64,000 nucleotides of DNA from the NCBI RefSeq assembly GCF_017426705.2, contig NZ_CP147251.1, positions 1,836,501 to 1,900,500 on the forward strand. Reading direction: 5' to 3'. The stretch comes from Enterococcus sp. DIV2402 (lineage in GTDB: Bacteria > Bacillota > Bacilli > Lactobacillales > Enterococcaceae). The notes under the pieces are model-generated. The model did not search any database and was not told the DNA's origin. It saw nothing but the letters and a program-made list of their open reading frames with translations. How positions within the stretch are numbered: the stretch's first letter is position 1; each line of letters begins with the position of its first letter. This document shows, one piece after another, positions 54,355 to 62,784 of this stretch. A program made the translations under genes and the position numbers.

Positions 54355-54833
54355 TGAGTTTACGTCTATTAACGAAAGCAGATTTAGAAAGTTATCATTT
54401 TGTACTTCATCATGGTTACCAACAGACCAAAGAATTTCCTATTTCATTTGAAGCTGCTGATTATAGCAAAGAAGATAGTTTGAAGTGGCTAGAAGCTCAT
54501 CCGACATATGGTTGGTTTGATGAAGAGTTGACCAGTGTTCTTTCTCTAAGAATGCCTTGGGGAGCTGAACCAGGCCCCTATGGTGTGCCACATATCGGTC
54601 ATTTTACAACCCATCCTAATTACAGTGGCAAAGGGTATGGGAGACAGCTTTATCAGCAAGTTGAACAAGAAATCTTAAAAAAGCAGTTACGAACACCCTT
54701 TGTTACATTAGGAACCGCTGCATCGCATCCTTGGTTAAATGAGATGTATCAGCGTTTTGGCTTTCATGAAATTGCACGAAAGCAATTAACAGGTAAACAA
54801 CATATTACAATCTATTATCAAAAAGACTTATAA
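54354..54833 (+). CDS. GNAT-family N-acetyltransferase (YxeL-like)
   Basis: A 159-residue acetyltransferase sharing one base with the lyase stop. The acetyl-CoA loop is NYSGKGYGRQLYQQV near residue 90, and the later stretch MYQRFGFHEIA is typical. In the Bacillus yxe pathway the equivalent YxeL acetylates S-(2-succino)cysteine. Operon position supports the same substrate here. Confidence 0.85.
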   Translation: MSLRLLTKADLESYHFVLHHGYQQTKEFPISFEAADYSKEDSLKWLEAHPTYGWFDEELTSVLSLRMPWGAEPGPYGVPHIGHFTTHPNYSGKGYGRQLYQQVEQEILKKQLRTPFVTLGTAASHPWLNEMYQRFGFHEIARKQLTGKQHITIYYQKDL

Positions 54834-54847
54834 AGGAGTGTCATAAA

Positions 54848-55657
54848 ATGAAAAAATTAAACATTACATTAGTTGCATTAGCGGGGTTAGGGATTTTAAG
54901 TGCATGTGGGAATCAAGAAACGAACTCATCGGCTTCAAGTGATTCCGTAGCATCAGAAAAAGTGCTTAAAGTTGGTTCAACTGGACAAAGTTTTCCAAAT
55001 GGCTATAAAGAAGGCGATAAATTAGTCGGCTTTGATGTGGAATTAGCGGAAAAAATTGCCGGAAATCTAGGTTACAAAATCGAATGGGTGACTACTGATT
55101 TTAGTGGTTTAATGGCCCAATTAGAATCAGGTCGTATTGATACGGTAGCCAATGCAGTAGCAATCACTGAAGAACGTTCAGAGCAATATAACTTTGCAGT
55201 TCCATATAGCTTCTATGGTGTGCAATTAGTGACTAACACAGAGAACGAAGACATTAATACACCTGAAGATTTAAAAGGCAAAACGGTTTCTGGTGTTTTA
55301 GGATCAAATAATGTTAAAAACTTAGAAAAATTTGATACGAATAAAGAAATCACGATTCGTACGTATGAAACTCGTGATGGCGCTCAACAAGATGCTGTGA
55401 ATAATCGTGTAGATGGGTATGTAAATTCTCGTCCGATTTTAGCTGCAGAAATCAAAAAGAGTGATTTGCCTTTAAAATTTGTCGGTGATCCAATTGTGTA
55501 TGAGGATATCAGCTTCCCATTTTCAAAAACTGAAGAAGGCGAAAAATTAGCGGACGAATTTTCAAAAGAGATTGAAGCCTTGAAAGAATCCGGTGAATTA
55601 AAAAAATTATCAGAAAAATACTTTGATGAAGATATTACTGTAAAAACCAACGAATAA
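54848..55657 (+). CDS. Amino-acid ABC transporter binding lipoprotein (YxeM-like)
   Basis: A 269-residue class 3 solute-binding protein with lipobox LSACGN (Cys about 21), a Ser-rich linker, and the amino-acid-binding fold (GFDVELAEKIAGNLGYKIEW; PYSFYGVQLV; DGAQQDAVNNRVDGY). The Arg that normally binds the ligand carboxylate lies in VAITEERSEQYNF. It starts behind AAAGGAGTGTC. It captures the amino acid for the 55669/56346 permease and ATPase; by operon content the ligand should be succinylated cysteine or cystine-like. Confidence 0.92.
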   Translation: MKKLNITLVALAGLGILSACGNQETNSSASSDSVASEKVLKVGSTGQSFPNGYKEGDKLVGFDVELAEKIAGNLGYKIEWVTTDFSGLMAQLESGRIDTVANAVAITEERSEQYNFAVPYSFYGVQLVTNTENEDINTPEDLKGKTVSGVLGSNNVKNLEKFDTNKEITIRTYETRDGAQQDAVNNRVDGYVNSRPILAAEIKKSDLPLKFVGDPIVYEDISFPFSKTEEGEKLADEFSKEIEALKESGELKKLSEKYFDEDITVKTNE

Positions 55658-55668
55658 GGAGTTGCTTT

Positions 55669-56340
55669 ATGAATTTTGATATCGCGTATATGTTTGAGAT
55701 AGTTCCGTCTATCTTGAAATTTGTACCAACGACGCTTTTTCTATCGGTTGTCTCAATGTTTTTTGCGATAATTATCGGATTAATCGTTGCTTTAATTAAG
55801 CGTAGTCAATTACCGATATTACCCCAACTAGCTTCTTTATATATTTCCTTATTCCGCGGAATGCCTACCTTGGTTCAATTGTTCATCATTTATTATGGTT
55901 TACCACAATTGTTCCCTTCAATGACTAATTTGGAAGCTAGTCAAGCGGCAATCATTGGTCTTAGTTTAAAAGAAAGTTCTTATTTAGCTGAAATTTTCCG
56001 AGCAGGCTTGGCTTCAGTGGATAAAGGACAATTGGAAGCTGGTTTATCTGTGGGCATGAAAAAAGTGGCAATTTATCGTCGAATTATTTTGCCACAAGCA
56101 ACGATTAATGCTTTACCAGCAACAGGTAATACCTTTATTTCCTTGATTAAAGAAAGTTCGTTGGCATTTACGTTAGGAATTACTGAATTATTTGCTGAAG
56201 GAAAAATGATTGCTGCATCTACTTTACGCTTTTTCGAAACCTATTTAGTCGTTGGATTAATTTATTGGTTATTGATTTTAATTTACGCGTATATCCAAAA
56301 ATTAATTGAAGCGAAATTAAATGTGCCCTATAGGAGGTAA
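55669..56340 (+). CDS. Amino-acid ABC permease (YxeN-like)
   Basis: A 223-residue His/Glu/Gln/Arg/opine-type inner membrane permease with five helices. FFRGMPTLVQLF-type motif (LFRGMPTLVQLFIIYYG) is near residue 63, and the EAA coupling loop EAGLSVGMKKVAIYRRIILPQA is near 123. It starts 11 bases after the binding protein, behind AAGGAGTTGC. Confidence 0.94.
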   Translation: MNFDIAYMFEIVPSILKFVPTTLFLSVVSMFFAIIIGLIVALIKRSQLPILPQLASLYISLFRGMPTLVQLFIIYYGLPQLFPSMTNLEASQAAIIGLSLKESSYLAEIFRAGLASVDKGQLEAGLSVGMKKVAIYRRIILPQATINALPATGNTFISLIKESSLAFTLGITELFAEGKMIAASTLRFFETYLVVGLIYWLLILIYAYIQKLIEAKLNVPYRR

Positions 56341-56345
56341 GATAT

Positions 56346-57077
56346 ATGATTAAAGTAGAAGCCTTAGAAAAAAGCTTTGGTTCAAAAAAAGTTTTGAAAA
56401 ATATTGCTTTAGACATTCAAAAAGGTGAAGTTGTTGCTATTATCGGCCCTTCTGGATCAGGAAAATCAACCCTTTTAAGATGTCTGAATTTATTAGAGCA
56501 ACCAGATTCAGGTACGATTACGATTGGTGAGGTAACATTAGATACGAATAACTTTACTAAGAAAGAAGAGTACCAACTACGCCAACAAACGGCGATGGTT
56601 TTTCAAAATTATAATTTATTTCGGAATAAAACTGCATTAGAAAATGTCACAGAATCACTGATCGCCAACAAGAAAATGTCTAAGAAGGAAGCTGAAACGT
56701 ATGGACTCTCCTTATTAAACCGAGTGGGCTTATCGGCGCAGGCCAAACAATACCCAGTCACCTTATCAGGTGGACAACAACAACGTGTAAGTATTGCACG
56801 CGCCTTAGCAGTTAAACCACATGCGTTATTATTTGATGAACCAACCTCCGCTTTAGATCCAGAGTTGGTTGGTGAAGTATTACAAGTTATTCGTGAATTG
56901 GCCACACAAGAAACGACTATGGTGATTGTTACACACGAGATGCAATTTGCAAAAGAAGTCGCTAATCGAGTAGTGTTTATGGAAGATGGCGAGATTTTAC
57001 ATGAAGGAACAGCCGAAGAAGTACTTTCTTCAACCAATAATGTACGAATGAATCAATTCTTAAATAGTATTAATTAA
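56346..57077 (+). CDS. Amino-acid ABC ATPase (YxeO-like)
   Basis: A 243-residue polar-amino-acid-type ATPase. Walker A IIGPSGSGKSTLLR near residue 32, Q-loop MVFQNYNLF, signature LSGGQQQRVSIARALA near 138, Walker B LLFDEPTSALD and H-loop VTHEMQFA are intact. It is five bases after the permease, behind TAGGAGGTAAG. Confidence 0.95.
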   Translation: MIKVEALEKSFGSKKVLKNIALDIQKGEVVAIIGPSGSGKSTLLRCLNLLEQPDSGTITIGEVTLDTNNFTKKEEYQLRQQTAMVFQNYNLFRNKTALENVTESLIANKKMSKKEAETYGLSLLNRVGLSAQAKQYPVTLSGGQQQRVSIARALAVKPHALLFDEPTSALDPELVGEVLQVIRELATQETTMVIVTHEMQFAKEVANRVVFMEDGEILHEGTAEEVLSSTNNVRMNQFLNSIN

Positions 57078-57089
57078 AGGAGCGATAAC

Positions 57090-58223
57090 GTGGTAGACTT
57101 ACAAGAACTAGAAACTTTTTTAATTGAATATCGACGCAATATGCATCGTCATCCTGAATTGTCGCATCAAGAATATCAAACGACAGAAAATATCCGTCAA
57201 TTATTATTGTCTCATGGAGTGACAATTATTGATACACCGTTAGAAACAGGTTTAATTGCTCAAATAGAAGGAGCCGAAGCTGGACCAACAATTGCTTTAC
57301 GAGCAGATATCGATGCATTGCCGATTGTTGAACAGTCCGGTGTGCCTTTTGTTTCTGAAAATAATGGCGTCATGCACGCTTGTGGGCATGATTTCCATAC
57401 ATCCGTTATTTTAGGAGCGACCATTTTATTAAATCAACAAAAAGAACAACTAAAAGGAAATGTGTTAGTCATTTTCCAAGCAGCAGAAGAAGTTGCCCAA
57501 GGAGCTGCTAAAGTGTTAGCAACGGGTGTACTTGATGAAGTGGAAGCAGTTTTTGGCTTTCATAATGACCCATCCTTACCTGTTGGAACATTAGGAACTA
57601 AGGTAGGCGAATTAACGGCAGCAGTTGATCGTTTCGAAATTATAGTTAAAGCAGAAGGAGCCCACGGTGCGAAACCTCATGAAGGGGTGGATCCCTTAAT
57701 CGTTTTGGCACAAGTCATTCAAGCTTTTCAACCGATTATTAGTCGCAATTTAGCACCAGATTCACATGCTGTTTTGAGTATTACGCAAGTGCACAGTGGT
57801 GAAACTTGGAATGTAATTCCTGAAAGTGCCTATTTAGAAGGAACTGTTCGTAATTTTAGCGCAGAAAACCGTGAAAAAGTTGAACAACGGATTCGTAAAA
57901 TTTTAGAAGGAATTGCTTTAGCTAATGAAATTGAGATTGAATTAGTTTGGCATGCTAGTTGTCCTTCTGTAACCAACGATGAAAAATGGACGGCTGTTTC
58001 TTTGGAAGTAGCAGAATCAGTAGGTTATGACACGCGTATTGTTAAAGAATCAGCAATTGGTGAAGATTTTGCCTATTATCAAGAAAAAATTCCTGGTTCT
58101 TTTGTAATGATTGGATCAGGTGGTCCTTATGAATTGCATCATCCGAAATTTAAAGTGGACGATACAGCATTATTCCCAGCAGTAAAATATTTTGAAGCAC
58201 TTGTTTTGAATGTTTTAAAATAA
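57090..58223 (+). CDS. M20-family amidohydrolase (YxeP-like)
   Basis: A 377-residue metal-dependent deacylase. Metal-ligand motifs MHACGHDFHTS near residue 95 (Cys and His ligands), AAEEVAQGA near 130 and GFHND near 155 are seen, with a dimerisation domain at about 180-290. GTG 57090 follows AAAGGAGCGATAAC. Family members remove N-acetyl or N-acyl groups from amino acids; YxeP in Bacillus deacetylates an N-acetyl cysteine derivative in the succinocysteine pathway. Position in the operon supports that role. Confidence 0.92.
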   Translation: MVDLQELETFLIEYRRNMHRHPELSHQEYQTTENIRQLLLSHGVTIIDTPLETGLIAQIEGAEAGPTIALRADIDALPIVEQSGVPFVSENNGVMHACGHDFHTSVILGATILLNQQKEQLKGNVLVIFQAAEEVAQGAAKVLATGVLDEVEAVFGFHNDPSLPVGTLGTKVGELTAAVDRFEIIVKAEGAHGAKPHEGVDPLIVLAQVIQAFQPIISRNLAPDSHAVLSITQVHSGETWNVIPESAYLEGTVRNFSAENREKVEQRIRKILEGIALANEIEIELVWHASCPSVTNDEKWTAVSLEVAESVGYDTRIVKESAIGEDFAYYQEKIPGSFVMIGSGGPYELHHPKFKVDDTALFPAVKYFEALVLNVLK

Positions 58224-58224
58224 A

Positions 58225-58376
58225 CGATTGACTCATTCTTCAATTGAGTTAAACTAAATCATAGTGTGGTATAAGTAATGGAATCTTCTTGTCTTTCGAT
58301 AGATGAGAAGATTCATCTTGCTTTAGTATAAACAACTGAGCCAGTTTATATGACTCAATGAGTGGGAGAGTGAAAA
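58225..58376 (+). other. Structured leader before the AspT-type carrier
   Basis: A stem GAATCTTCT / AGAAGATTC (58281-58314) sits between partly complementary CTCATT and AATGAG stretches (58233, 58357). There is no terminal T run, so it need not stop transcription from the M20 gene. It may be an RNA-level control point or a processing site. Confidence 0.4.
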
Positions 58377-59497
58377 TGGAAGAATTATTTACGATTTTTA
58401 GTATTTTAGTATTAGGTTATGCATTTGGTAGTATTAGTTTTTGGGGAATTCGTTTAGGTAGTTCAGGTGTGTTATTAATCGCCTTGGTTTTCGGTCATTT
58501 TGGTCATGAGATTTCAGAAATTATTCGTAATATTGGTTTGATTTTTTTCGTTACGTCTGTAGGTTATACAGCAGGACCAGTATTTTTTAGAAACTTTAAG
58601 CAAAAAGCTTGGGTGTATATTTTATTAGGCCTATTGACCGTTTTAGCAGGGGTATTAAGCTGTCTATTATTTTTACAATTATTTCACTTGCCAACAGCAT
58701 TAGCTTTGGGATTATATACTGGAGCAATCACCAGTACACCAGGGCTAGCGGCAGCATTAGAAGCAACCAAAGATCATCTAGCATCGATTGGTTATGGAAT
58801 TGCTTACCCGTTTGCAGTTATTGGAAAAGTAATTGCCATTCAAATGATTCCTAAAATTTTAAGAACAGATATGAAGGCTGAAAGAGAAAAACTAGCCGAA
58901 AATCTAAAACCTCCGAAAGAAACCAAACGAGAAAATCGAAAGTTTATCCAAATAGATCAAATTGGGTTCTTTTCCTTTTCGTTAGCTGTTTTATTAGGTT
59001 TAGTAATTGGAGCAATTGCTATTCCATTGCCTGGAGGTGCAACGTTCTCACTGGGTATCTCAGGAGGTCCGTTGTTGGCTGGGTTAATTTTAGGCCATTT
59101 TCGTTTTGTTGGACGTGTATCGATTACTGTTCCTCAAAACACATTGAATGTGATGCGTGAATTTGGTTTGATGTTCTTTTTAATGGGAGCAGGAACGAGT
59201 GCGGGTGTCGGATTTGTCGAAACCTTGCAAAAATATGGAGTCATCTTATTCTTATTAGGTGCGATTATGACCTTAGTACCAATTATTGTTGGTTATTTTA
59301 TTGCACGTAAAGTCTTTAAATTAGATTTGTTACTGGCTTTGGGTGCAGTTTGTGGCGGGTTAACAAGCACACCAGCACTAGGAGTTTTAATTTCTTCTTC
59401 TGGAACCGATGAAGTGGCAGTTCCGTATGCTTCAACGTATCCAATTGCCTTAATTACTATTGTATTAGCTACACAAATGATTGGTGTTTTCTTATGA
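58376..59497 (+). CDS. AspT/YidE-type membrane carrier
   Basis: A 373-residue membrane protein with two Asp-Al_Ex repeat halves, each of about five helices, and a central loop of about 40 charged residues (about 170-200). The repeat motifs GAITSTPGLAAALEA and GGLTSTPALGVLISS are matched copies, as in aspartate:alanine exchangers. ATG 58376 follows GGGAGAGTG. At the end of the succinocysteine-like operon, it might export fumarate or succinate. That role is inference; the TrkA_C domains of full-length YidE are missing. Confidence 0.78.
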   Translation: MEELFTIFSILVLGYAFGSISFWGIRLGSSGVLLIALVFGHFGHEISEIIRNIGLIFFVTSVGYTAGPVFFRNFKQKAWVYILLGLLTVLAGVLSCLLFLQLFHLPTALALGLYTGAITSTPGLAAALEATKDHLASIGYGIAYPFAVIGKVIAIQMIPKILRTDMKAEREKLAENLKPPKETKRENRKFIQIDQIGFFSFSLAVLLGLVIGAIAIPLPGGATFSLGISGGPLLAGLILGHFRFVGRVSITVPQNTLNVMREFGLMFFLMGAGTSAGVGFVETLQKYGVILFLLGAIMTLVPIIVGYFIARKVFKLDLLLALGAVCGGLTSTPALGVLISSSGTDEVAVPYASTYPIALITIVLATQMIGVFL

Positions 59498-59502
59498 TAA
59501 AC

Positions 59503-59607
59503 AAAAAGCCTGTGATATAAGATAAAATAAAACGATTCGACCGATAGAGTAGTATATCGGTCGAATCGTTTACTGTTTAAAAGACTTATATCATAGGCCC
59601 TTTTTTA
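59503..59607. terminator. Nested bidirectional hairpin
   Basis: Outer arms AAAAAGCCTGTGATATAAG / CTTATATCATAGGC-CCTTTTTT enclose a perfect 17-bp stem AAACGATTCGACCGATA / TATCGGTCGAATCGTTT (59530-59571) with an eight-base loop. It separates the carrier and convergent L,D-transpeptidase genes. Confidence 0.85.
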
Positions 59608-60243
59608 TACAATTTTTACTTTCATTCCCACAAGTGAGTTTTCATAGAACCATTGTGCATCAGGCACAGAAAGACGTACGCAACCGTGTGAGTTCGCTTT
59701 ATGACCTAATTCTTCAGCTTCTTCTATAATATATTCACCAGATTTATCGATAGGAACGCTATGGAATAAATAGATTCCGTGATCTTTGAAAGAAACATAA
59801 TAATTTGCACCTTCGCCAGAATCGGCGTTAAAAAACGTTTCACCTTTTTCTGGTTCGATAACAAATTCACCTTTGGGAGTAGGTGTTTCCTCAGCACCAG
59901 TTGAGCAATACATTGTATATATCGTTTGGCCATCTCGTTGAATAAAGACCCGTTGTTTTTGTGTATTAACTAATAAGACATCGCTATTTTTTAAGGTAGG
60001 ATAGGGTTTATCTTCAGAAGAGCGTTGCCAATCAATTTTTTCGACTTGTTCTTGTTTTTGAGTCGTTGTCTCAGAGGTGGTTGTTTCTGTTGTCTCGATG
60101 GAAGTCGTTGCCACCGCAACTTTTTCTACTTCTTTTGCATAGATAATTTGCTCAGGTACTACCTTGTGTTTATTAAATAAAACAAAGACATTACATGCAA
60201 TTAATACTAATAAGATAGAAAAAACGCCAATTAATTTTTTCAT
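59605..60243 (-). CDS. L,D-transpeptidase (YkuD domain)
   Basis: A 212-residue envelope protein. A membrane anchor lies at residues 5-24, a Thr/Ser/Glu-rich linker at about 45-75, and the YkuD domain from about 90 to the end, with catalytic motif SHGCVRLS (His-x-Cys-x-x-Arg) near residue 186 and the upstream LFHS. It forms 3-3 cross-links in peptidoglycan or attaches proteins to it, outside the membrane. It starts behind AAAGGAGCGTAGATA. Ldt(fs)-type enzymes are known in enterococci; identity with that one is not claimed. Confidence 0.9.
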   Translation of the reverse strand: MKKLIGVFSILLVLIACNVFVLFNKHKVVPEQIIYAKEVEKVAVATTSIETTETTTSETTTQKQEQVEKIDWQRSSEDKPYPTLKNSDVLLVNTQKQRVFIQRDGQTIYTMYCSTGAEETPTPKGEFVIEPEKGETFFNADSGEGANYYVSFKDHGIYLFHSVPIDKSGEYIIEEAEELGHKANSHGCVRLSVPDAQWFYENSLVGMKVKIV

Positions 60244-60284
60244 TATCTACGCTCCTTTCATTATGAGATAAATACAATTCTATT

Positions 60285-61190
60285 TTACTCGAAGGAGCCG
60301 AAGTTCGCAAAGGCAATTTCTTTAACAATTTCAGAAGCAACTCGGCTACCTGAACTTGCGGCGTGAACTAATTGTTCAGCAAATGCAACATGGCTATCAC
60401 CAGCTGCGTAGATATTAGGATAGGAAGTTTTACCCGTTTCATCGGTAGCAATTCGGCCAAATTCGTTTAAGGCTAATGGAATTTCCCGAAGAAAAGAAAT
60501 ATTTAAGTTGAATTTAGGTATGACAAAACCACCAGCAACTTGCTTTTCTTCCCCATTCTCTAAAGACAGGTGACACGTGTTGTTTTTTTTCTCGATAGTG
60601 ATTATTTTTTGTTCTATTAAGGTAATTTTTTTAGCCTTTAATTTAGCTTTGATTTTTTCATTTACAGATAAGCCATTTGTAAAGAGCGTTAATTCGTTAC
60701 TCCAGTGAAAAATCATTGCGGCAAAATGGAGAATCATTTCTTCTTGTTCAACGATTACACCTAAAGATTTATCTTTCATTTCCCAACCATCACAAAATGG
60801 GCAATTGAAAAATGACTGACCATATACATTAGTTAGACCAGAAATTTCAGGTAATGTTTCCTTTAAACCAGTGGCTAAGAGGAGTCGACTAGCTGTAAAT
60901 GTTTGGCTTTTAGTTGTAACATTAAAAATTTGATTCTGCTCATCAATGGTTTCAACACGATCTATCACTGTGTGAATCGTCGAATAATACGATAAATCAT
61001 TCAAGGCTCGTTTTTTTATTTCAGAAGGTGCCAAACGATCATTAGTGATAAAGCCATGTGCTTCATGAGTTACCTTGTTTCGGGCATTGTTATCATCAAT
61101 TACTAAAACCTTTAGTTTTGCTCTGCCTAATACTAAGGCAGCACTTAAGCCAGCAGGGCCTCCGCCAACAATAATACAATCATATAACAT
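60285..61190 (-). CDS. Thioredoxin-reductase-like FAD oxidoreductase
   Basis: A 301-residue class II pyridine nucleotide-disulfide oxidoreductase. The FAD motif IVGGGPAGLSAALVLG lies at residues 7-22, the redox centre CPFC (FNCPFCDGW) near 131, and a C-terminal YAAGDSHVAF FAD contact. The NAD(P) GxGxxG motif after the CPFC is poorly conserved (LGVIVEQEE), so its electron donor could differ. It begins 28 bases after the TauE-type gene, probably in one operon under Rrf2 control. Confidence 0.85.
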   Translation of the reverse strand: MLYDCIIVGGGPAGLSAALVLGRAKLKVLVIDDNNARNKVTHEAHGFITNDRLAPSEIKKRALNDLSYYSTIHTVIDRVETIDEQNQIFNVTTKSQTFTASRLLLATGLKETLPEISGLTNVYGQSFFNCPFCDGWEMKDKSLGVIVEQEEMILHFAAMIFHWSNELTLFTNGLSVNEKIKAKLKAKKITLIEQKIITIEKKNNTCHLSLENGEEKQVAGGFVIPKFNLNISFLREIPLALNEFGRIATDETGKTSYPNIYAAGDSHVAFAEQLVHAASSGSRVASEIVKEIAFANFGSFE

Positions 61191-61218
61191 TTTTAATAAG
61201 CTCCTTTATCTATATCAT

Positions 61219-62025
61219 TTAATTAAATAGCGTATTGAATAACATATAAACACTCAAACTGATTAAAAAGAGTGCAAATAGAGTTTTTACTTTTCTTTCA
61301 GGTAATTTAAGCATCAATTGAACACCAATTTTTGCTGTGGGGATAGATAGCAGTGCTAGAATAAGCACTGTCGGTAAGTGGATATAACCCAAAGAGTAGG
61401 GAGGTAAATTTGTTTGAGAAAGACCACTAAAAATAAAGCCTAACGAAGCAAATGTGGTTAAAAAGACGCCACAAAACGATGCTGTGCCGATTGCTTTTTT
61501 CAAAGAAAGACCAGTTTTGTTCAAATAAGTGATGATTAAACCCGACCCAGAAATACTACCTAAAGTTGCGATTGTTCCGATAGAAAGAGCATAGAGGACA
61601 TCTTTTAATTTACTTGTTTGTTGACTGTCAACTGCTGTTTTTTTTCTTTGTAAAAGCATTTTACCACCTAGATAAATTAAAAAAATTGAAAAAGCTATTT
61701 TTAAAAAGTTTGGATTAATTGATGTTACAAATTGACTAACGAGTAATGTAGTCAATAATAAAATTGGTAAGAATAAACGAATCCGTTTAAAATCGATATT
61801 TTGATTCTTATAATGCGTATAGGCTGAAGCGCTGGTACTAATAATCATAGTAGCAAAAGCAGTTCCCATCGCCATAAATATTACATGGGTTTGAGGAACG
61901 TGAATCATTGGGAGAAAAATTAAGAGCGCAGGGACGATAATACCACCACCACCTAAACCAAACATACCAGAGACTAAACCTACGAAAAAACCTAAAAAAA
62001 GAACACCAATCAAATAGCTGAGCAT
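61219..62025 (-). CDS. TauE/SafE-family membrane exporter
   Basis: A 268-residue membrane protein with about eight helices in two repeats. The typical motifs are GLVSGMFGLGGGGIIVPALL near the start and IATLGSISGSGLIITYLN in the second half. It starts behind GAGGTGTGATGA. The family exports sulfite, sulfoacetate or takes up other sulfur compounds. The Rrf2 regulator upstream and the disulfide-type reductase downstream suggest a sulfur or redox role; direction of transport is not known. Confidence 0.88.
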   Translation of the reverse strand: MLSYLIGVLFLGFFVGLVSGMFGLGGGGIIVPALLIFLPMIHVPQTHVIFMAMGTAFATMIISTSASAYTHYKNQNIDFKRIRLFLPILLLTTLLVSQFVTSINPNFLKIAFSIFLIYLGGKMLLQRKKTAVDSQQTSKLKDVLYALSIGTIATLGSISGSGLIITYLNKTGLSLKKAIGTASFCGVFLTTFASLGFIFSGLSQTNLPPYSLGYIHLPTVLILALLSIPTAKIGVQLMLKLPERKVKTLFALFLISLSVYMLFNTLFN

Positions 62026-62073
62026 TCATCACACCTCATTTCATTTTTAGAAGTATTTAAAAAGAGTTATTAA

Positions 62074-62088
62074 AGATATATTATATCT
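62074..62088. promoter_or_regulatory. Candidate Rrf2 operator at the TauE promoter
   Basis: AGATATATTATATCT is symmetric with a one-base centre and overlaps a minus-strand TATAAT -10. A related AGATATATAAA lies at the rrf2 promoter (62569). Confidence 0.6.
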
Positions 62089-62097
62089 CTAATCATT

Positions 62098-62142
62098 GGA
62101 TAAAAGAAAGAGAAACACTTTTAGTTTCTCTTTCTTTTATCC
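62098..62142. terminator. Terminator of the Rrf2 gene
   Basis: Perfect 18-bp-class stem GGATAAAAGAAAGAGAAAC / GTTTCTCTTTCTTTTATCC with a seven-base loop, overlapping the gene's 3' end. Confidence 0.92.
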
Positions 62143-62541
62143 AAAAACAGCTTTTTTTTGCTGAACAATGGACACCAAACATTGATTTTTTAAATAATCT
62201 TCCATCAAGTCTTCTGCTTGATACATGATATTTTTTACAACACATTTTGGATTATCATGTACATAACATTCGAAAATTGATTGTTTTCCTTCAATCGCTT
62301 GAATAATATCTAGAAAAGAAATGGATTCCCAATCATTTCGAATAGAATAACCACCATTAGCACCTGAAATAGCTTTAACTAAGCCTTCCTTAGACAGTTT
62401 AGTCAATATCTTTGATAGATAAGTGGGTGAGATAGTTTGATATTCAGCTAATTCCACGACACTAATCGGTGGTTCTTGATGTTTTTCGGCTAATAAAACC
62501 ATGGTGTGGAGCGCATAGTCGGTAGCTTTTGAATATTTCAT
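62137..62541 (-). CDS. Rrf2-family transcriptional regulator
   Basis: A 134-residue winged-helix regulator. HTH covers residues 1-70 (SVVELAEYQTISPTYLSKIL, wing SGANGGYSI). Cys residues lie near 92 (FECYVH), 100 (NPKCVV) and 121 (NQCLVS), the three-Cys pattern of Fe-S or redox-sensing members such as NsrR/IscR/CymR-like forms. It stands in front of the TauE-type operon. It could sense sulfide, NO or oxidation. It starts behind AGAGGGAACAGTT. Confidence 0.88.
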   Translation of the reverse strand: MKYSKATDYALHTMVLLAEKHQEPPISVVELAEYQTISPTYLSKILTKLSKEGLVKAISGANGGYSIRNDWESISFLDIIQAIEGKQSIFECYVHDNPKCVVKNIMYQAEDLMEDYLKNQCLVSIVQQKKAVFG

Positions 62542-62568
62542 AACTGTTCCCTCTTTTTGATTAACGAC

Positions 62569-62609
62569 TTTATATATCTATAATAGCGACTAAATAAGTA
62601 AATTGTCAA
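62569..62609 (-). promoter_or_regulatory. Rrf2 gene promoter with operator-like sequence
   Basis: On the minus strand TTGACA (62609-62604), 18 bases, then TATTAT (62585-62580), directly followed by AGATATATAAA, which matches half of the 62074 dyad. Autoregulation is likely. Confidence 0.6.
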
Positions 62610-62649
62610 GCCCTAAAATGATTCTCCTAAGATTGTCGCGAATTTGTAG

Positions 62650-62700
62650 TTGCTTTTTTTGTATGAAAGAATATAATTGGTAATGATAATCATTCTCAAT
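62650..62700 (+). promoter_or_regulatory. Fur-controlled promoter of the ABC transporter
   Basis: TTGCTT (62650) and TATAAT (62672) are 16 bases apart, and TAATGATAATCATTCTCA, a strong Fur box (62681-62698), lies directly downstream over the start site. Confidence 0.82.
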
Positions 62701-62784
62701 TGAAGTTGTTGCGATTATTCTAACGACTTTAATAGTGTATCGAAATATTTGTTACATTACTCACGAGAGCTAGGAGGGTATAGC

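Noticed and set aside
55384..55650. 88-codon minus-strand frame in the binding-protein gene
   Set aside because: A codon-bias shadow of the binding protein; no start or homology.
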